A DNA stretch of 64,000 nucleotides from Myxococcales bacterium (GTDB lineage: Bacteria; Myxococcota_A; Polyangia; Nannocystales; Nannocystaceae). Below, one piece after another: positions 41,130 to 51,229 of the stretch. The stretch is taken from positions 1 to 64,000 of the forward strand of contig JACKDU010000011.1 of assembly GCA_020633335.1 (NCBI GenBank). Direction: 5' to 3'. The notes below the pieces were generated by a model. It saw only the letters and a program-made list of their open reading frames with translations, was not told the origin of the DNA and did not search any database. Position numbers and translations under genes: made by a program. How positions within the stretch are numbered: the first letter of the stretch is position 1; each line of letters begins with the position of its first letter.

Positions 41130-42275
41130 TCACGCGTCGGTGATCTGGAGCTGCTCGCCGCGGCGGCAGAGCTCGAGCGAGCGGGCGATCAGGGCCTCGA
41201 GCGCCCAGAGCTGGGCCGGATCGTCGATCTGCACCCGCGAGACCCCGAAGCTCTGCGGCGCCTCCTCGACCGTGAAGCCGCGGACCAGCGCCTTCGCCTC
41301 CTCGACCGGCACGAGGGTGGTGAGGGCGCGGCGGCGGTTGCCGTCGAACCAGCGGAGGAACCAGCGGCTCGGGGTCTTGAGGCCGACGCCGTGGTAGTTG
41401 GTGGTCTCACGGTGGACGATCTCGCCGGGCTTCGCCCCCGCCCGGGCGGCGATCGCCCGGATCATCGCGATCGCCTCGGGCTCGCCGCCGGGGGCCCGCG
41501 GTCGGCTGACGATCCCGCGGCCGGCGGCGGCGTTGGCCGCCTTGAGGCGGAGGCGGAGCGCGTCGATGTACTCCTCGGCGAGGACCTCGAGGAGCGCGGT
41601 CGGAGCTGCCTCTTCGGCCAGGCGGCTCAGGCGCTCGAGGACCGGCCGGGTGCGCTTGCCCTCGTAGAGCCCCTCGGAGAGCCAGCGGACGAACTCCGGG
41701 TCGTCGGCCGGCGCCCGCAGGGCGCGGACCAGGCGGCCGCAGAGCGCCTCGCGGAGCGCGTCGTCCTCGGCCCGGGTGATCAGCGCGCCGGGATCAAAGG
41801 AGTCGCGGGCGAAGCGGGTGAGGACCTCCGCCGCGAGCGCGAGGTCGGCGTCGGGGCCGACCAGCGAGAAGGCGAAGAAGGGCGCCTCGTCCGGCGCGCC
41901 GGGGCTCTGGGCGTCGCTGTAGAGGTGGTAGTGGGCGCCGTCGGTGACCACCAGGAAGCGGACGCCGAGGGGCCCGCCGAGCGCCCGCGCGAGCGACGAG
42001 GTCGCCCAGAGGTCGGCGCCGAGCGGGCGGACGTCGACCAGGAGGCGGAGCGCCTGCGAGCGGACCTCGTAGATCGCGATGTCGGCGGCCGCCGACTCGC
42101 CGCCGCCGAGGTCGAGGGGCTGCCCGCAGCGGACCTCGAGCGGGTCGGCGATCGCGTAGCCGAGCGCCCGCAGGAGGGGCAGCACGAGCGCCTGGGTGAC
42201 GCTCTCGCGGCTGCCGAGGAGCTCGCCGCTGCGCTGCACGGTGTCGGCCAGGTTGCTCAGAATTCGCGCGTCCAT
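41130..42275 (-). CDS. HsdR N-terminal-domain-like protein (type I restriction enzyme R-N, COG4748-like)
   Basis: This 381-aa protein. Residues 10-150 resemble the HsdR_N nuclease-fold region of stand-alone proteins related to type I restriction R subunits (VTQALVLPLLRALGYAIADPLEV, then AAADIAIYEVRSQALRLLVDVRPLG). Where a canonical PD-(D/E)XK site has E-x-K, this protein has LLVDVR, so catalytic activity is doubtful. The C-terminal 120 residues (HRETTNYHGVGLKTPSRWFLRWF) form a second basic domain. No HsdM or HsdS gene is near. ATG 42275 follows AGG at a good distance. A 7-bp palindrome lies just upstream. Confidence 0.65.
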   Translation of the reverse strand: MDARILSNLADTVQRSGELLGSRESVTQALVLPLLRALGYAIADPLEVRCGQPLDLGGGESAAADIAIYEVRSQALRLLVDVRPLGADLWATSSLARALGGPLGVRFLVVTDGAHYHLYSDAQSPGAPDEAPFFAFSLVGPDADLALAAEVLTRFARDSFDPGALITRAEDDALREALCGRLVRALRAPADDPEFVRWLSEGLYEGKRTRPVLERLSRLAEEAAPTALLEVLAEEYIDALRLRLKAANAAAGRGIVSRPRAPGGEPEAIAMIRAIAARAGAKPGEIVHRETTNYHGVGLKTPSRWFLRWFDGNRRRALTTLVPVEEAKALVRGFTVEEAPQSFGVSRVQIDDPAQLWALEALIARSLELCRRGEQLQITDA

Positions 42276-42288
42276 CTCATCCACCTCG

Positions 42289-42311
42289 CTAGTGTCTGAT
42301 TTGCACACTAG
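42289..42311. promoter_or_regulatory. Palindrome upstream of the HsdR-N-like gene (possible operator)
   Basis: CTAGTGT and ACACTAG form a perfect 7-bp inverted repeat around a 9-nt spacer, 14 nt before the ATG at 42275. Size and placement fit a repressor site. No regulator gene is adjacent. Confidence 0.45.
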
Positions 42312-42703
42312 GACAGGTGGTCGATCCGGATGAGATCACCTGGGTCGCGGCCCCGCGCGTCGTCGTGACAGCGGACGCGCGGCCGCTGGTGTCGGCGACG
42401 AGGGGCGCCGACGCGAGGCCGGCGGGCCGGCGGCGACAGGGCGGAATTCGGCCGCCTACGCGGTCTTTCGCCCTGCGCGCGCCCGGCCGGCGCGCCGGCG
42501 CGAGCGCCGATGTCGGCGCTGAGGCGACCTCGACCGACGTCGCCGCGGGGCCGGATGATCCGGTCCAGATCACTGTCCCAAAGGACATGAATAAACACGC
42601 GAGGAGGACCAGTGTCAGAGTCGGGGGCCGGGGACGACGACGGGCGGCCTGCCAGGAGCGGGCCGCCCGTCGGGGCGTGACCTGATGAGGGCGCCTGGCC
42701 AGG
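42312..42703. other. Gene-free intergenic region
   Basis: These 392 nt lie between the HsdR-N-like gene start and the end of the TPR lipoprotein gene. No open frame has coding-like third-position bias. It contains one perfect dispersed palindrome (42572-42589); otherwise nothing is recognised. Confidence 0.6.
42572..42589. repeat. Dispersed palindrome copy
   Basis: ACTGTCC-CAAA-GGACATG, perfect core inverted repeat, intergenic. Confidence 0.75.
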
Positions 42704-44008
42704 CTAGGGCTTGCGGAGCGGCACGCTCTGCTCGCAGCCGGCGCCCTTGACCGTCGCGTCCATGCCGGCGGCGCTGACCGTGAGCCCGGACTCCTCGGCC
42801 CACGAGAGCTCGACCGGCGAGATCGAGTAGGGGTTGAAGATGTACTCGTGGACCTGGGTCGCGTCCTCGCCACAGGCGGTGAAGCAGTCGCCCTCGTAGT
42901 CGCAGTCGACGACCTCGCCGTCCTTGTCCATCACGTCGATCTCGGCGCCGAAGGTCTGCTCGTGGTGGACGATCGTGTACTCGCCGCGGGTCACCGTGAA
43001 CTTGTCGCTCTGGCCGCAGCGGGCGCTCTCCCACTCCGCGATGTAGTGGAGGCGGAGCTGGTCGGAGTCGGCCCCCTCGATCACGTAGGCGGTCCAGTCG
43101 CCGTACTCCTGGTTCTCGTAGACGACCACCCAGGGCGGGTCGCCGACGCAGGCGTCCTTCGCCGGGGCGTTCATGTCGCTGACGTCGTGGCTCAGGCACG
43201 CCGCCGCCTTGGCCGCGGCCTCGTCGGCCGGCGGGTCGCCGGCGACCAGCCCGTTCGCCTTGAGGTGGGCCCAGAGCTCGCGGTAGTCGCTGAAGAGCTC
43301 CTGCTTGCCCTCGTAGGAGACGCTGACCGGGCAGGCCTTGCTCTCGGCGAGCTTGGCCGCCGCCGCCTTGCTCGGGCGCATGGTGTTGGCGATCGCGAAG
43401 CGCCGCCGGGCCTCGTCCTGGTCGCCGCGCTTCTCGGCGACGAGGCCGAGGTTGAAGTGGACCGCCGACTCGAGCTCGCGGGTCGTGACCTTGGCGAGCG
43501 CAGACCGGAAGTCGGCCTCGGCCGCGTCGAGGTCGCCGGCGAGGAGCTTGGCGTAGCCGCGACCGGAGAGCGCGCGCGGGTGATCGGGGCGGGCGGCGAG
43601 CGCCTCGTCGAAGGCGGCGATCGCCGCCGGGTACTCCTTCTTGGAGGTCGCCTTGCGGCCGCGCCCGAGGGCGTCCGAGAAGCGCTTGCGGGCGTCGGCG
43701 TCGGGCTGCTCGTCGAGGCGCTTGCGCTCGCCCTTGGCGAGGCCGGCCGGCGGCGTCCGCTTGGCGGCCCTGGCGGCCTTGGCGGCCTTGGCCGCGTCGT
43801 CGTCGGCCTTGGCGGCCGCGTCATCAGGCTTCGCGGCCTCGTCGCCCTTGGCGGCGTCGTCGGTCTTCGCGGCCTCGGCCGGCGCGCCCCCGGACGCCGC
43901 CGGCTGCGACCCGGACGAGCAGGCGCAGGCGAGCGCGAGGGCGAGGGTGGAGACGAGCTCGAGCGAGCGGCGGCGCGGGAGGATCGTGGTCGGTGTCAGC
44001 GTCGGCAC
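42704..44008 (-). CDS. TPR-containing lipoprotein
   Basis: This 434-aa lipoprotein has a lipobox at ALACACSS and a long Ala/Lys/Asp/Glu linker (about 35-105). Two to three TPR units follow (KEYPAAIAAFDEALAARPDHPRALSGRGYAKLLAGDLDAAEADFRSAL, about 120-215). The C-terminal 200-residue domain is rich in Cys (six or more), Trp and Asp, including CDYEGDCFTACGEDA. Probably periplasmic or surface-located. The C-terminal domain is not recognised. GTG start at 44008. Divergent from hen1. Confidence 0.8.
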   Translation of the reverse strand: MPTLTPTTILPRRRSLELVSTLALALACACSSGSQPAASGGAPAEAAKTDDAAKGDEAAKPDDAAAKADDDAAKAAKAARAAKRTPPAGLAKGERKRLDEQPDADARKRFSDALGRGRKATSKKEYPAAIAAFDEALAARPDHPRALSGRGYAKLLAGDLDAAEADFRSALAKVTTRELESAVHFNLGLVAEKRGDQDEARRRFAIANTMRPSKAAAAKLAESKACPVSVSYEGKQELFSDYRELWAHLKANGLVAGDPPADEAAAKAAACLSHDVSDMNAPAKDACVGDPPWVVVYENQEYGDWTAYVIEGADSDQLRLHYIAEWESARCGQSDKFTVTRGEYTIVHHEQTFGAEIDVMDKDGEVVDCDYEGDCFTACGEDATQVHEYIFNPYSISPVELSWAEESGLTVSAAGMDATVKGAGCEQSVPLRKP

Positions 44009-44127
44009 CGGCGCATCCTGCCACGGCAGGCCGCGCCGGTGCGCCCCAACTCGAGCGTGAGGCGAGGAGGGGCGTCTCCGCGCGCGGGCGCGTCAGCGAA
44101 GGTGGGGCCGCGGCGGACGTCTTCGGG

Positions 44128-44133
44128 TACGCT
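44128..44133 (+). promoter_or_regulatory. Putative -10 box (TACGCT) of the hen1-pnkp operon
   Basis: TACGCT lies 13 nt before the ATG at 44147, with no Shine-Dalgarno between. Confidence 0.35.
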
Positions 44134-44146
44134 CGCCCCCTCCGCG

Positions 44147-45555
44147 ATGCTGCTGACGATCACCACCACCCGCCGGCCGGCGACTGACCTCGGGTATCTC
44201 CTCGGGAAGAACCCCGCGCGCCTCCAGAGCTTCGACCTCTCCTTCGGTCGAGCGCACGTCTTCTACCCCGAAGCGGATGACGCGCGCTGCACCGCCGCGC
44301 TCGCCCTCGAGGTCGATCCGGTCGGCCTCGTGCGGCGGCCGAAGGGCGACGACTTCGCCCTCGCCGAGTACACCAACGATCGCCCCTACGTCGCCTCGTC
44401 CTTCCTCTGCGTGGCGATCGGTCGGGTCTTTGGCGCGGCCCTCGGGGTCGCAGCCGCGAGCGCCAGGAGCTCGCCGACGCCGCGCTCCCGCTGGTCGCCG
44501 AGCTCTCGGCGTTGCCGGCCCGCGGCGGCGAGCGCCTCCTCCGCGGGCTCTTTGAGCCGCTCGGCTACGCCGTCGAGGTCGAGCGGATCGCCCTCGCCGA
44601 CGATCTCCCGGGCTGGGGGCCGAGCGCCTACTACACGCTCCGTCTCCGCGCTGAGCTCCGCCTCTCGGCGCTCCTCCGCCACCTCACGGTGCTGATCCCG
44701 GTGCTCGACGACGACAAGCACTACTGGGTCGGCGACGACGAGGTCGACAAGCTCCTCGATCGCGGCGCCGGCTGGCTCGACGAGCACCCGCTCCGCGAGG
44801 TGATCGTCCAGCGCTACCTCCGGCACCAGCGCTCCCTCACCCGAGCCGCGCTCGAGCGCCTCTCCGAGGGCGAGGTCGCCGACGCCGACGCGCTCGACGA
44901 GGCCCAGCGGCGCCCGGAGGAGGCGCTCGAGGCCCGGATCTCGCTCGACGAGGCCCGCCGGATCGCGGTGATCGACGCCCTCCACCGGGTCGGCGCCCGC
45001 GCGGTCGTCGACGTCGGCTGCGGCGAGGGCAAGCTCCTGCGGGCGCTCCTCCGCGACCGCGCCTTCGCCAAGATCGCCGGGATGGACGTCTCCCACCGCG
45101 CGCTCGAGCGGGCCCGCGATCGCCTCCACCTCGACGACGCGAGCGACGGGGTTCGCCGGCGGATCAGCCTCTTCCAGGGCTCGATCACCTACCGCGACGA
45201 TCGCCTCCGGGGCTTCGACGCGGCCTGCGCGGTCGAGGTGATCGAGCACCTCGAGCCCGAGCGCCTCGGCGCCTTTGAGAGCTGCCTCTTCGGACATGCG
45301 AGGCCGCACACGGTGATCGTCACCACCCCCAACCGCGAGCACAACGTCCGCTTCCCGGGGCTCGCGGGCGGCGGCCTCCGCCACGGCGACCACCGCTTCG
45401 AGTGGACCCGCGAGGAGTTCGCCCGCTGGGCCCGCGAGGTCGGCGAGCGCCAGGGCTACGCGCCGGTGCTCAGCGGGATCGGCGAGGACGACCCCGAGGT
45501 CGGGCCGCCGACCCAGATGGCGATCTTCACCCTCGGCGAGGAGGCGGGCCGATGA
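44147..45555 (+). pseudogene. hen1: RNA 3'-terminal 2'-O-methyltransferase Hen1, frameshifted as read
   Basis: Bacterial Hen1 2'-O-methylates the 3' end at an RNA break before Pnkp seals it. The N-terminal half (from MLLTITTTRRPATDLGYLL to about residue 100) and the rest (from RQELADAALP onward) are in different frames. Restoring one base in CTCGGGGTCGC at about 44441-44451 (for example CTCGCGGGTCGC) gives a continuous 469-aa protein of normal length. The C-terminal methyltransferase keeps the SAM motif VVDVGCGEGKLL and the metal site EVIEHLEP with a downstream His. The stop overlaps the pnkp start as ATGA. Sequencing indel is the likelier cause. Confidence 0.85.
45281..45298. repeat. Degenerate dispersed palindrome copy in hen1
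   Basis: GCTGCCT-CTTC-GGACATG; the right arm is canonical, the left arm has diverged. Confidence 0.35.
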
Positions 45556-48139
45556 GCGCGTCCTCCGACAAGCCGACCCCGGGGCGGGTGATCGAGGTCC
45601 CGGAGCTCTGCCTGGTCGTCCTCGTCGGCGTCTCGGGCTCGGGCAAGTCGACCTTCGCCCGCCGCTTCTTCAGCGAGACCGAGATCGTCTCGTCGGACCG
45701 CTGCCGGCGCTGGTCTCGGACGACGAGAACGATCAGAGCGCGACCGTCGACGCCTTCGCGCTGGTCCGCTTCATCGCCGGCAAGCGCCTCGCCCGCGGCA
45801 AGCTGACGGTGATCGACGCGACCAGCGTCCGCCCCGAGGACCGCCGCGAGCTGGTCGAGCTCGCCCGCGAGCACGAGTGCCTGGCGGTGGCGATCGTCCT
45901 CGACGTGCCGGCGCAGGTGGCGATCGATCGCAACGCCGCCCGCACCGACCGCAAGCTCGGCGCCTGGGTGGTCAACCAGCAGCGCCGCGCCCTCCGCGGG
46001 GGCCTCCGCGCGATCCGCCGCGAGGGCTTCTCGCGGGTGACGATCCTCGACTCGGAGGCGGCGATCGACGCGGCGAGCGTGGTTCGGCGCCCGCTCTGGA
46101 ACGACCGCCGCGGCGAGAGCGGCCCCTTCGACATCATCGGCGACATCCACGGCTGCTACGACGAGCTGGTCGCGCTCCTCGGCCGCCTCGGCTACGAGGT
46201 CGGCGGCACCCGTGAGAGCCCGGAGGTCACGCCGCCCGAAGGCCGCCGGGCGCTCTTCCTCGGCGACCTCGTCGACCGCGGCCCCGACGCGCCCGGCGTC
46301 CTCCGCCTGGTGATGGCGATGGTCCGGGCCGGCGCGGCGCTCTGCGTCGTCGGCAACCACGAGGCCAAGCTCGAGAAGAAGCTCCGCGGCCGCGACGTCA
46401 AGCTCCGCCACGGCCTCGCCGAGACCGTCGAGCAGCTCGCCCGCGAGCCCGAGCCCGAGCGCTTCGCGGCCGAGGTCGCCGACTTCATCAGCGGCCTGAT
46501 CTCCCACTACATCCTCGACGGCGGCCGCCTGGTGGTCGCCCACGCCGGGATCAAGGAGGCCCTCCAGGGCCGCGCCTCCGGCCGGGTCCGCGCCTTCTGC
46601 CTCTACGGCGAGACCTCCGGCGAGGTCGACGAGTACGGGCTGCCGGTCCGCCACGCCTGGGCCGAGGAGTACCGCGGCCCGGCGCTCGTGGTCTACGGCC
46701 ACACGCCTGTCCTTGAGGCTAGCTTCATCAACAACACGATCTGCGTCGACACCGGCTGCGTCTTCGGCGGCAAGCTGAGCGCGCTCCGCTACCCCGAGCG
46801 CGAGCTCGTCGACGTCCCGGCGGCGCGGGTCTACTACGAGCCGACCCGGCCGCTCCTCCGCCCCGAGGCCGCGCCGGTGCCCGCCCGCCGCGGCGACGAC
46901 CTGATCGACATCAAGGACGTCACCGGCAAGCGGACGGTCGAGACCCGGGTGCTGCCCAAGGTGACGATCCGCGAGGAGAACGCGGTCGCCGCCCTCGAGG
47001 TGATGAGCCGCTTCGCGATCGACCCGCGCTGGCTCGTCTACCTCCCGCCGACGATGTCGCCGTCGGCGACCGCCCCCGAGGGTACGCCGCTCCTCGAGCG
47101 ACCCCACGAGGCCCTCGACTACTTCGCCGGTCAGGGCGTCCGCGAGGTCGTCTGCGAGGAGAAGCACATGGGCTCGCGGGCGGTGGTCGTCGTCGCCCGC
47201 TCGCGCGAGGCCGCGGCCCGCCGCTTCCGGGTCGAAGACGGCAAGCAGGGGGTCGTCTACACCCGCACCGGCCGGCCCTTCTTCGGCGACGCCGCCCGCG
47301 AGGCCGCGCTCATCGCCCGGGTCGCCGCCGCCTGCGAGGCCGCCGGCCTCTTCGAATCGCTCTCGAGCGAGTGGCTCTGCCTCGACGCCGAGCTCATGCC
47401 CTGGTCGCTCAAGGCCCGCGACCTCCTCCGCCACCACTACGCGGCCGTCGGCGCGGCGGCTGGGGTCTCGCTCGCCCGCTCGGTCGACGCCCTCGCGGCG
47501 GCCGCGGCCCGCGGCGTTGAGCTCGGCGAGGTCGGCGAGCGCTTCGCCGCGCGCCGCTCGATGATCGACCGCTACGGCGCGGCCTGGCGGCGCTACTGCT
47601 GGGAGACGCCGACCCTCGACGAGCTCCGCCTCGCGCCCTTCCACCTCCTCGCCAGCGAGGGGAGGCTCCACAGCGACCGCGACCACGTCTGGCACATGGA
47701 GACGCTGGCGACCCTCGCCCCCCACGACCCGATCCTCGTCGCCACGCCCTACCGCGTCGTCGACCTCGACGACGAGGCCGCGCGGGCCGACGCGATCGCC
47801 TGGTGGGAGGCGCTGACGGCCGCCGGCGGCGAGGGGATGGTGATCAAGCCCCGGCAGTGGATCGTCCGCGGCCCCCGCGGGGTCTGCCAGCCGGCGATCA
47901 AGTGCCGCGGCCCCGAGTACCTCCGGATCATCTACGGCCCCGAGTACTCCGCGCCCGAGAACATCGAGCGCCTCCGCAGCCGCGGCCTCGGCGGCAAGCG
48001 CTCGCTCGCCCTCCGCGAGTTCGCGCTCGGCCTCGAGGGGCTCGCCCGCTTCGCCGAGGGCGACTCGCTCTGGCGGGTGCACGAGTGCGTCTTCGGCGTG
48101 CTCGCGCTCGAGAGCGAGCCGGTCGATCCGCGGCTCTGA
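45552..48139 (+). pseudogene. pnkp: Polynucleotide kinase-phosphatase Pnkp (RNA repair), frameshifted as read
   Basis: Repaired length is 862 aa, as for known bacterial Pnkp (about 870). Domains: 5' kinase with P-loop GVSGSGKST (about residues 25-33); metallophosphatase with GDIHGCYDE, GDLVDRGPD, GNHE and YGHTP; C-terminal adenylyltransferase/ligase-like domain with the nucleotidyl-Lys motif EEKHMGSR and EGMVIKP. With Hen1 it repairs RNAs, mainly tRNAs, cut by ribotoxins. As read the frame breaks after SSDRCR at about 45706. Adding one G there (CCGGCGC to CCGGGCGC) restores ALVSDDENDQSATVDAF and the rest. ATG 45552 overlaps the hen1 stop. Apart from the indel every domain is intact. Confidence 0.88.
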
Positions 48140-48146
48140 TCTCTTC

Positions 48147-48164
48147 TATGTCCCAATGGACATG
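48147..48164. repeat. Dispersed palindrome between convergent genes
   Basis: TATGTCC-CAAT-GGACATG, perfect core, located 7 nt after the pnkp stop and 13 nt before the stop of the kinase gene. It may also act as a weak bidirectional terminator. Confidence 0.75.
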
Positions 48165-48177
48165 TTGATCCGCGAGC

Positions 48178-51084
48178 TCAGCCCCGCTTCTTCCTGGTCT
48201 TCTTGCGCTTCTTGCGCTTCCCCGCCTTCCCGGGCCGCGACCCCTGATCGGCGATCCACTTTGCGACCTCCTCGGCCCGCTTGTGCTCGGCCGCCGCGTA
48301 GGCCGCGCGGGCCTCCTCGGCGAGCGCGAGGGCGCGCTCGGGGTCGCGGCTGATCAGCGCGCGGGCGAGGGCGAAGCGGGTGTAGGCGAGGAGGATCGGC
48401 GAGATCTCGATCTTCTCGCGGAGCTCGACCGCGTGCTCGAGGTGGGCGATCGCCTCGTCGATCCGCCCGCGCTTGATCGCCACCTCGCCGAGGTTGGTGT
48501 GGGAGCGCGCGACCTCGTTGCCCTGATCGCCGAAGCGGCGCAGCCGGATCTCGAGCGCCCGCTGGTGGAGCGCGCTCGCCTTGGCGAGGTCGCCGCGCTC
48601 GTCGTAGGCGATCGCCAGGTTGTTGACCGCGCTGGCGACCTGGATCGCGTCGGGGCCGTAGGTCGCCTCCTGGATCGCTAGCGCCCGCTCGCCGGCCGCG
48701 ATCGCGGCGTCGTACTCCTTGAGGCCGGCGAGCATCACCGCGAGGAGGTTGAGGGTGCTGGCGATCGCCGGGCTCGACTCGCCGTAGGTCCGCTCCTGGA
48801 TCGCCAGCGCCTGCTCGAGGAGGGTCCGGGCGTTGGCCTCGTCGTCGGCGTTGGCGTAGATCAGGGCGCGGTTGTAGATCGACGACGCGACCTGGGGGTG
48901 GCTCGGGCCGAAGGTCGCCTCGCGGATCGCCTGGACCTCCTCGTGGATCGCCCGCGCCCCCGCGAGGTCGCCGCGCTGCTGCTTGACCAGCGCGAGGTTG
49001 TTGAGGGTCGAGGTCCCGTCGATGCTCGCCTCGCCGTAGAGCTCGGCCTCGATCTCGCGGGCCTGGAGGTAGAGCGCCTCGGCCTCGGCGAGCTCGCCGC
49101 GATCCTGGTGGAGGATCGCCTCGATGCTGAGCATGTGGGCGCGGAGCGCCGGTCGATCGCGGCCGCGGGCGAGGAGCGCCTTCGCGACCTCGACCCAGAC
49201 CAGCCCCCCCTCGGTGGTGTGGAGGTCGTGGGCGTTGAGCGCGAGGTAGTAGAGCGCGTCGATCGCCAGCGCCTCGTCGCCGGAGCGGAGCCCGCCGCGG
49301 AAGGCCTCGCGGAGCGGCGCCTCGGCGTCGGCGTAGCGGGCCGCGCGGTGGAGCGCGTGGCCGAGCGCGCGCTCGGCCTCGGCGACGAGCGGCGCCCAGC
49401 CGATCGCCGCGGCCCGCGGGCGCGCGGCCTCGGCGGCCGCGAGCGCGTCGGCGTACTTGCCGAGGCCGATCATCGCCCGGATCCGGCCGAGCTCGCGGCG
49501 GACCTCGATCACCGAAGACCTGTCCCCGGGGTCAGGCTGTGAGACGAGCCGGAGGTGCGCGAGGTCGCGGCACTCGCTCGGGTGCGAGAGCTCGCCGGTG
49601 ACCCGGACCGCGAGGAGCGCGACGTCGGCGTCGGCGCTGGCGAGGAGATCGAGGAGCGCCTCGAGCTCGCCGCGCTGGAGCTCGGAGCAGTCCTCGGCGG
49701 CGTCGGCGAGGGCCGCGTCGACCGCGACGTCGGCCGGGCCGAGGGCGCGATCGAGGCAGATCGCCTCGCGGGCGGCGGACCAGGCGGCCGTCCACTCGTC
49801 GAGGCGGGGCCCGAGCTTGGCGACGGTCTCGTCGGCGTTGCCGAGGCCGGCGCCGGTGATCGCGTCGATCACCGCGGGGGCGCGGCTCGGCCAGAGCTCG
49901 GCGATCGACGCCGCCTCGGCCGCGCAGGCGCTCCGCAGGCGCTCGCGGGTGATCCCCTCCCAGGCGAGCCAGGCGACGGCGAGGGCGACGACGGCGAGGG
50001 CGAGCGCCCCGAGCCGACGCCAGCGCTCGCCGGCGAGGCCGCGCTCGATCGCCCCGAGGAGCGCCCGCATCGTCGGCCAGCGCTGGTCTCGCTCGCCGGC
50101 GAGGCCGCGCGCGAGGACTCGCCGGAGCCAGCGCGGCACCCGGCGACCGCGGGGCGGCTCGCGGATCGTCCCCTTGGTGATCGCGTAGATCAGCGCCATC
50201 ACGTTGTCGCCGGCGAAGGGGCGCTCGCCGTAGAGCGCCTCCCAGAGCACCACCGAGAAGGCGAAGACGTCGCCGCGCTCGTCGGCCTGGCCGGCGAAGT
50301 GCTCGGGGGCCATGTAGTGCGGGGTGCCGAGGATCGCCCCGGCGCGGGTGACCGACGAGGAGAGGAGCGAGCCCTCCGACGACGCCAGCGGATCGACCTC
50401 CGGCGCGCTCGTGATCGCCTCGGCCTCGCCCGCGCGCGCGAGGCCGAAGTCCATCACCCGCACCCGCCCGTCGTCGCCGACCATCAGGTTCTCGGGCTTG
50501 AGGTCGCGGTGGATGAGGCCGGCCTCGTGGGCCGCCGCCACCCCCCAGCCGGCCGGGAGCAGCACCCTCAGGATCTCGCGCCAGGGCCGCCCGGCGCCCG
50601 CCAGCCACTCCTTGAGGGTGCGGCCGGCGATCAGCTCCATCGCCAGCCAGACCTCGCCGCGGTCGACCCCGACGTCGTAGATCGCGACGACGTTGGGATG
50701 GGCGAGGCGAGCGAGCGCCTGGGCCTCGCGGAGGAGGCGATCGGAGTCGCCGCCGTGGCGGAGGAGCTTGAGCGCGACCCGGCGATCGAGCTCGGGGTCA
50801 TAGGCCGCCCAGACCACCCCCATGCCGCCCTCGCCGAGCTCGCTGAGGAGGACGTAGCGGCCGACGAGCTCGCCGCGGGCGCGCGGGCTCGCGGGCGTCG
50901 CCGGGCCCCGCCGCTTGCCGCCCCCGGATCGCCGCGAGCGGCCCGAGGGCAGCGTCACCTCGCGCTCCGGGCCCTCGACCTCGCCGGTCGGCGTCGCGTC
51001 CGCGAGATCGACCTGGGTGCGGGCGAGGCCGAGCGACACCGACTCGCCGACGGCGTCTTCGCGGCCCTCGCCCATCGCCACCAT
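48178..51084 (-). CDS. Membrane Ser/Thr protein kinase with TPR array
   Basis: This 968-aa PknB-type kinase has GEGGMG at 84-89, the invariant Lys at K106, HRDLKPEN at 192-199, DFG at 212-214 and the APE motif at 259-261, so it should be active. A membrane helix follows at about 358-375. Then comes an extracytoplasmic half with TPR/Kinesin-light-chain-like repeats (about 520-900; units such as LNNLALVKQQRGDLAGARAI and INRALIYANADDEANARTLL-like repeats). The C-terminus is Lys/Arg-rich. This kinase-TM-TPR architecture is common in myxobacteria and is thought to couple ligand binding to cytoplasmic phosphorylation. Convergent with pnkp. Confidence 0.93.
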   Translation of the reverse strand: MVAMGEGREDAVGESVSLGLARTQVDLADATPTGEVEGPEREVTLPSGRSRRSGGGKRRGPATPASPRARGELVGRYVLLSELGEGGMGVVWAAYDPELDRRVALKLLRHGGDSDRLLREAQALARLAHPNVVAIYDVGVDRGEVWLAMELIAGRTLKEWLAGAGRPWREILRVLLPAGWGVAAAHEAGLIHRDLKPENLMVGDDGRVRVMDFGLARAGEAEAITSAPEVDPLASSEGSLLSSSVTRAGAILGTPHYMAPEHFAGQADERGDVFAFSVVLWEALYGERPFAGDNVMALIYAITKGTIREPPRGRRVPRWLRRVLARGLAGERDQRWPTMRALLGAIERGLAGERWRRLGALALAVVALAVAWLAWEGITRERLRSACAAEAASIAELWPSRAPAVIDAITGAGLGNADETVAKLGPRLDEWTAAWSAAREAICLDRALGPADVAVDAALADAAEDCSELQRGELEALLDLLASADADVALLAVRVTGELSHPSECRDLAHLRLVSQPDPGDRSSVIEVRRELGRIRAMIGLGKYADALAAAEAARPRAAAIGWAPLVAEAERALGHALHRAARYADAEAPLREAFRGGLRSGDEALAIDALYYLALNAHDLHTTEGGLVWVEVAKALLARGRDRPALRAHMLSIEAILHQDRGELAEAEALYLQAREIEAELYGEASIDGTSTLNNLALVKQQRGDLAGARAIHEEVQAIREATFGPSHPQVASSIYNRALIYANADDEANARTLLEQALAIQERTYGESSPAIASTLNLLAVMLAGLKEYDAAIAAGERALAIQEATYGPDAIQVASAVNNLAIAYDERGDLAKASALHQRALEIRLRRFGDQGNEVARSHTNLGEVAIKRGRIDEAIAHLEHAVELREKIEISPILLAYTRFALARALISRDPERALALAEEARAAYAAAEHKRAEEVAKWIADQGSRPGKAGKRKKRKKTRKKRG
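49519..49536. repeat. Dispersed palindrome copy in the kinase gene
   Basis: CCTGTCC-CCGG-GGTCAGG (7-4-7), in the sensor half of the kinase, where it creates an atypical Ser-Gln-Pro-Asp-Pro-Gly stretch. Confidence 0.55.
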
Positions 51085-51229
51085 GGAAGCGGATCCGCCG
51101 GGTCAGGACAAGCGCCACGGATCCGCGCAGGGCGTCCGCGCGAGCTGGCAGGCGCGCCTCGCAGCGCCTCGACCAGGCCAGGAAACTCTGTTCCTCGGGG
51201 CTTGCGTTGGCTCTTGGCCAGTCCGGCGC

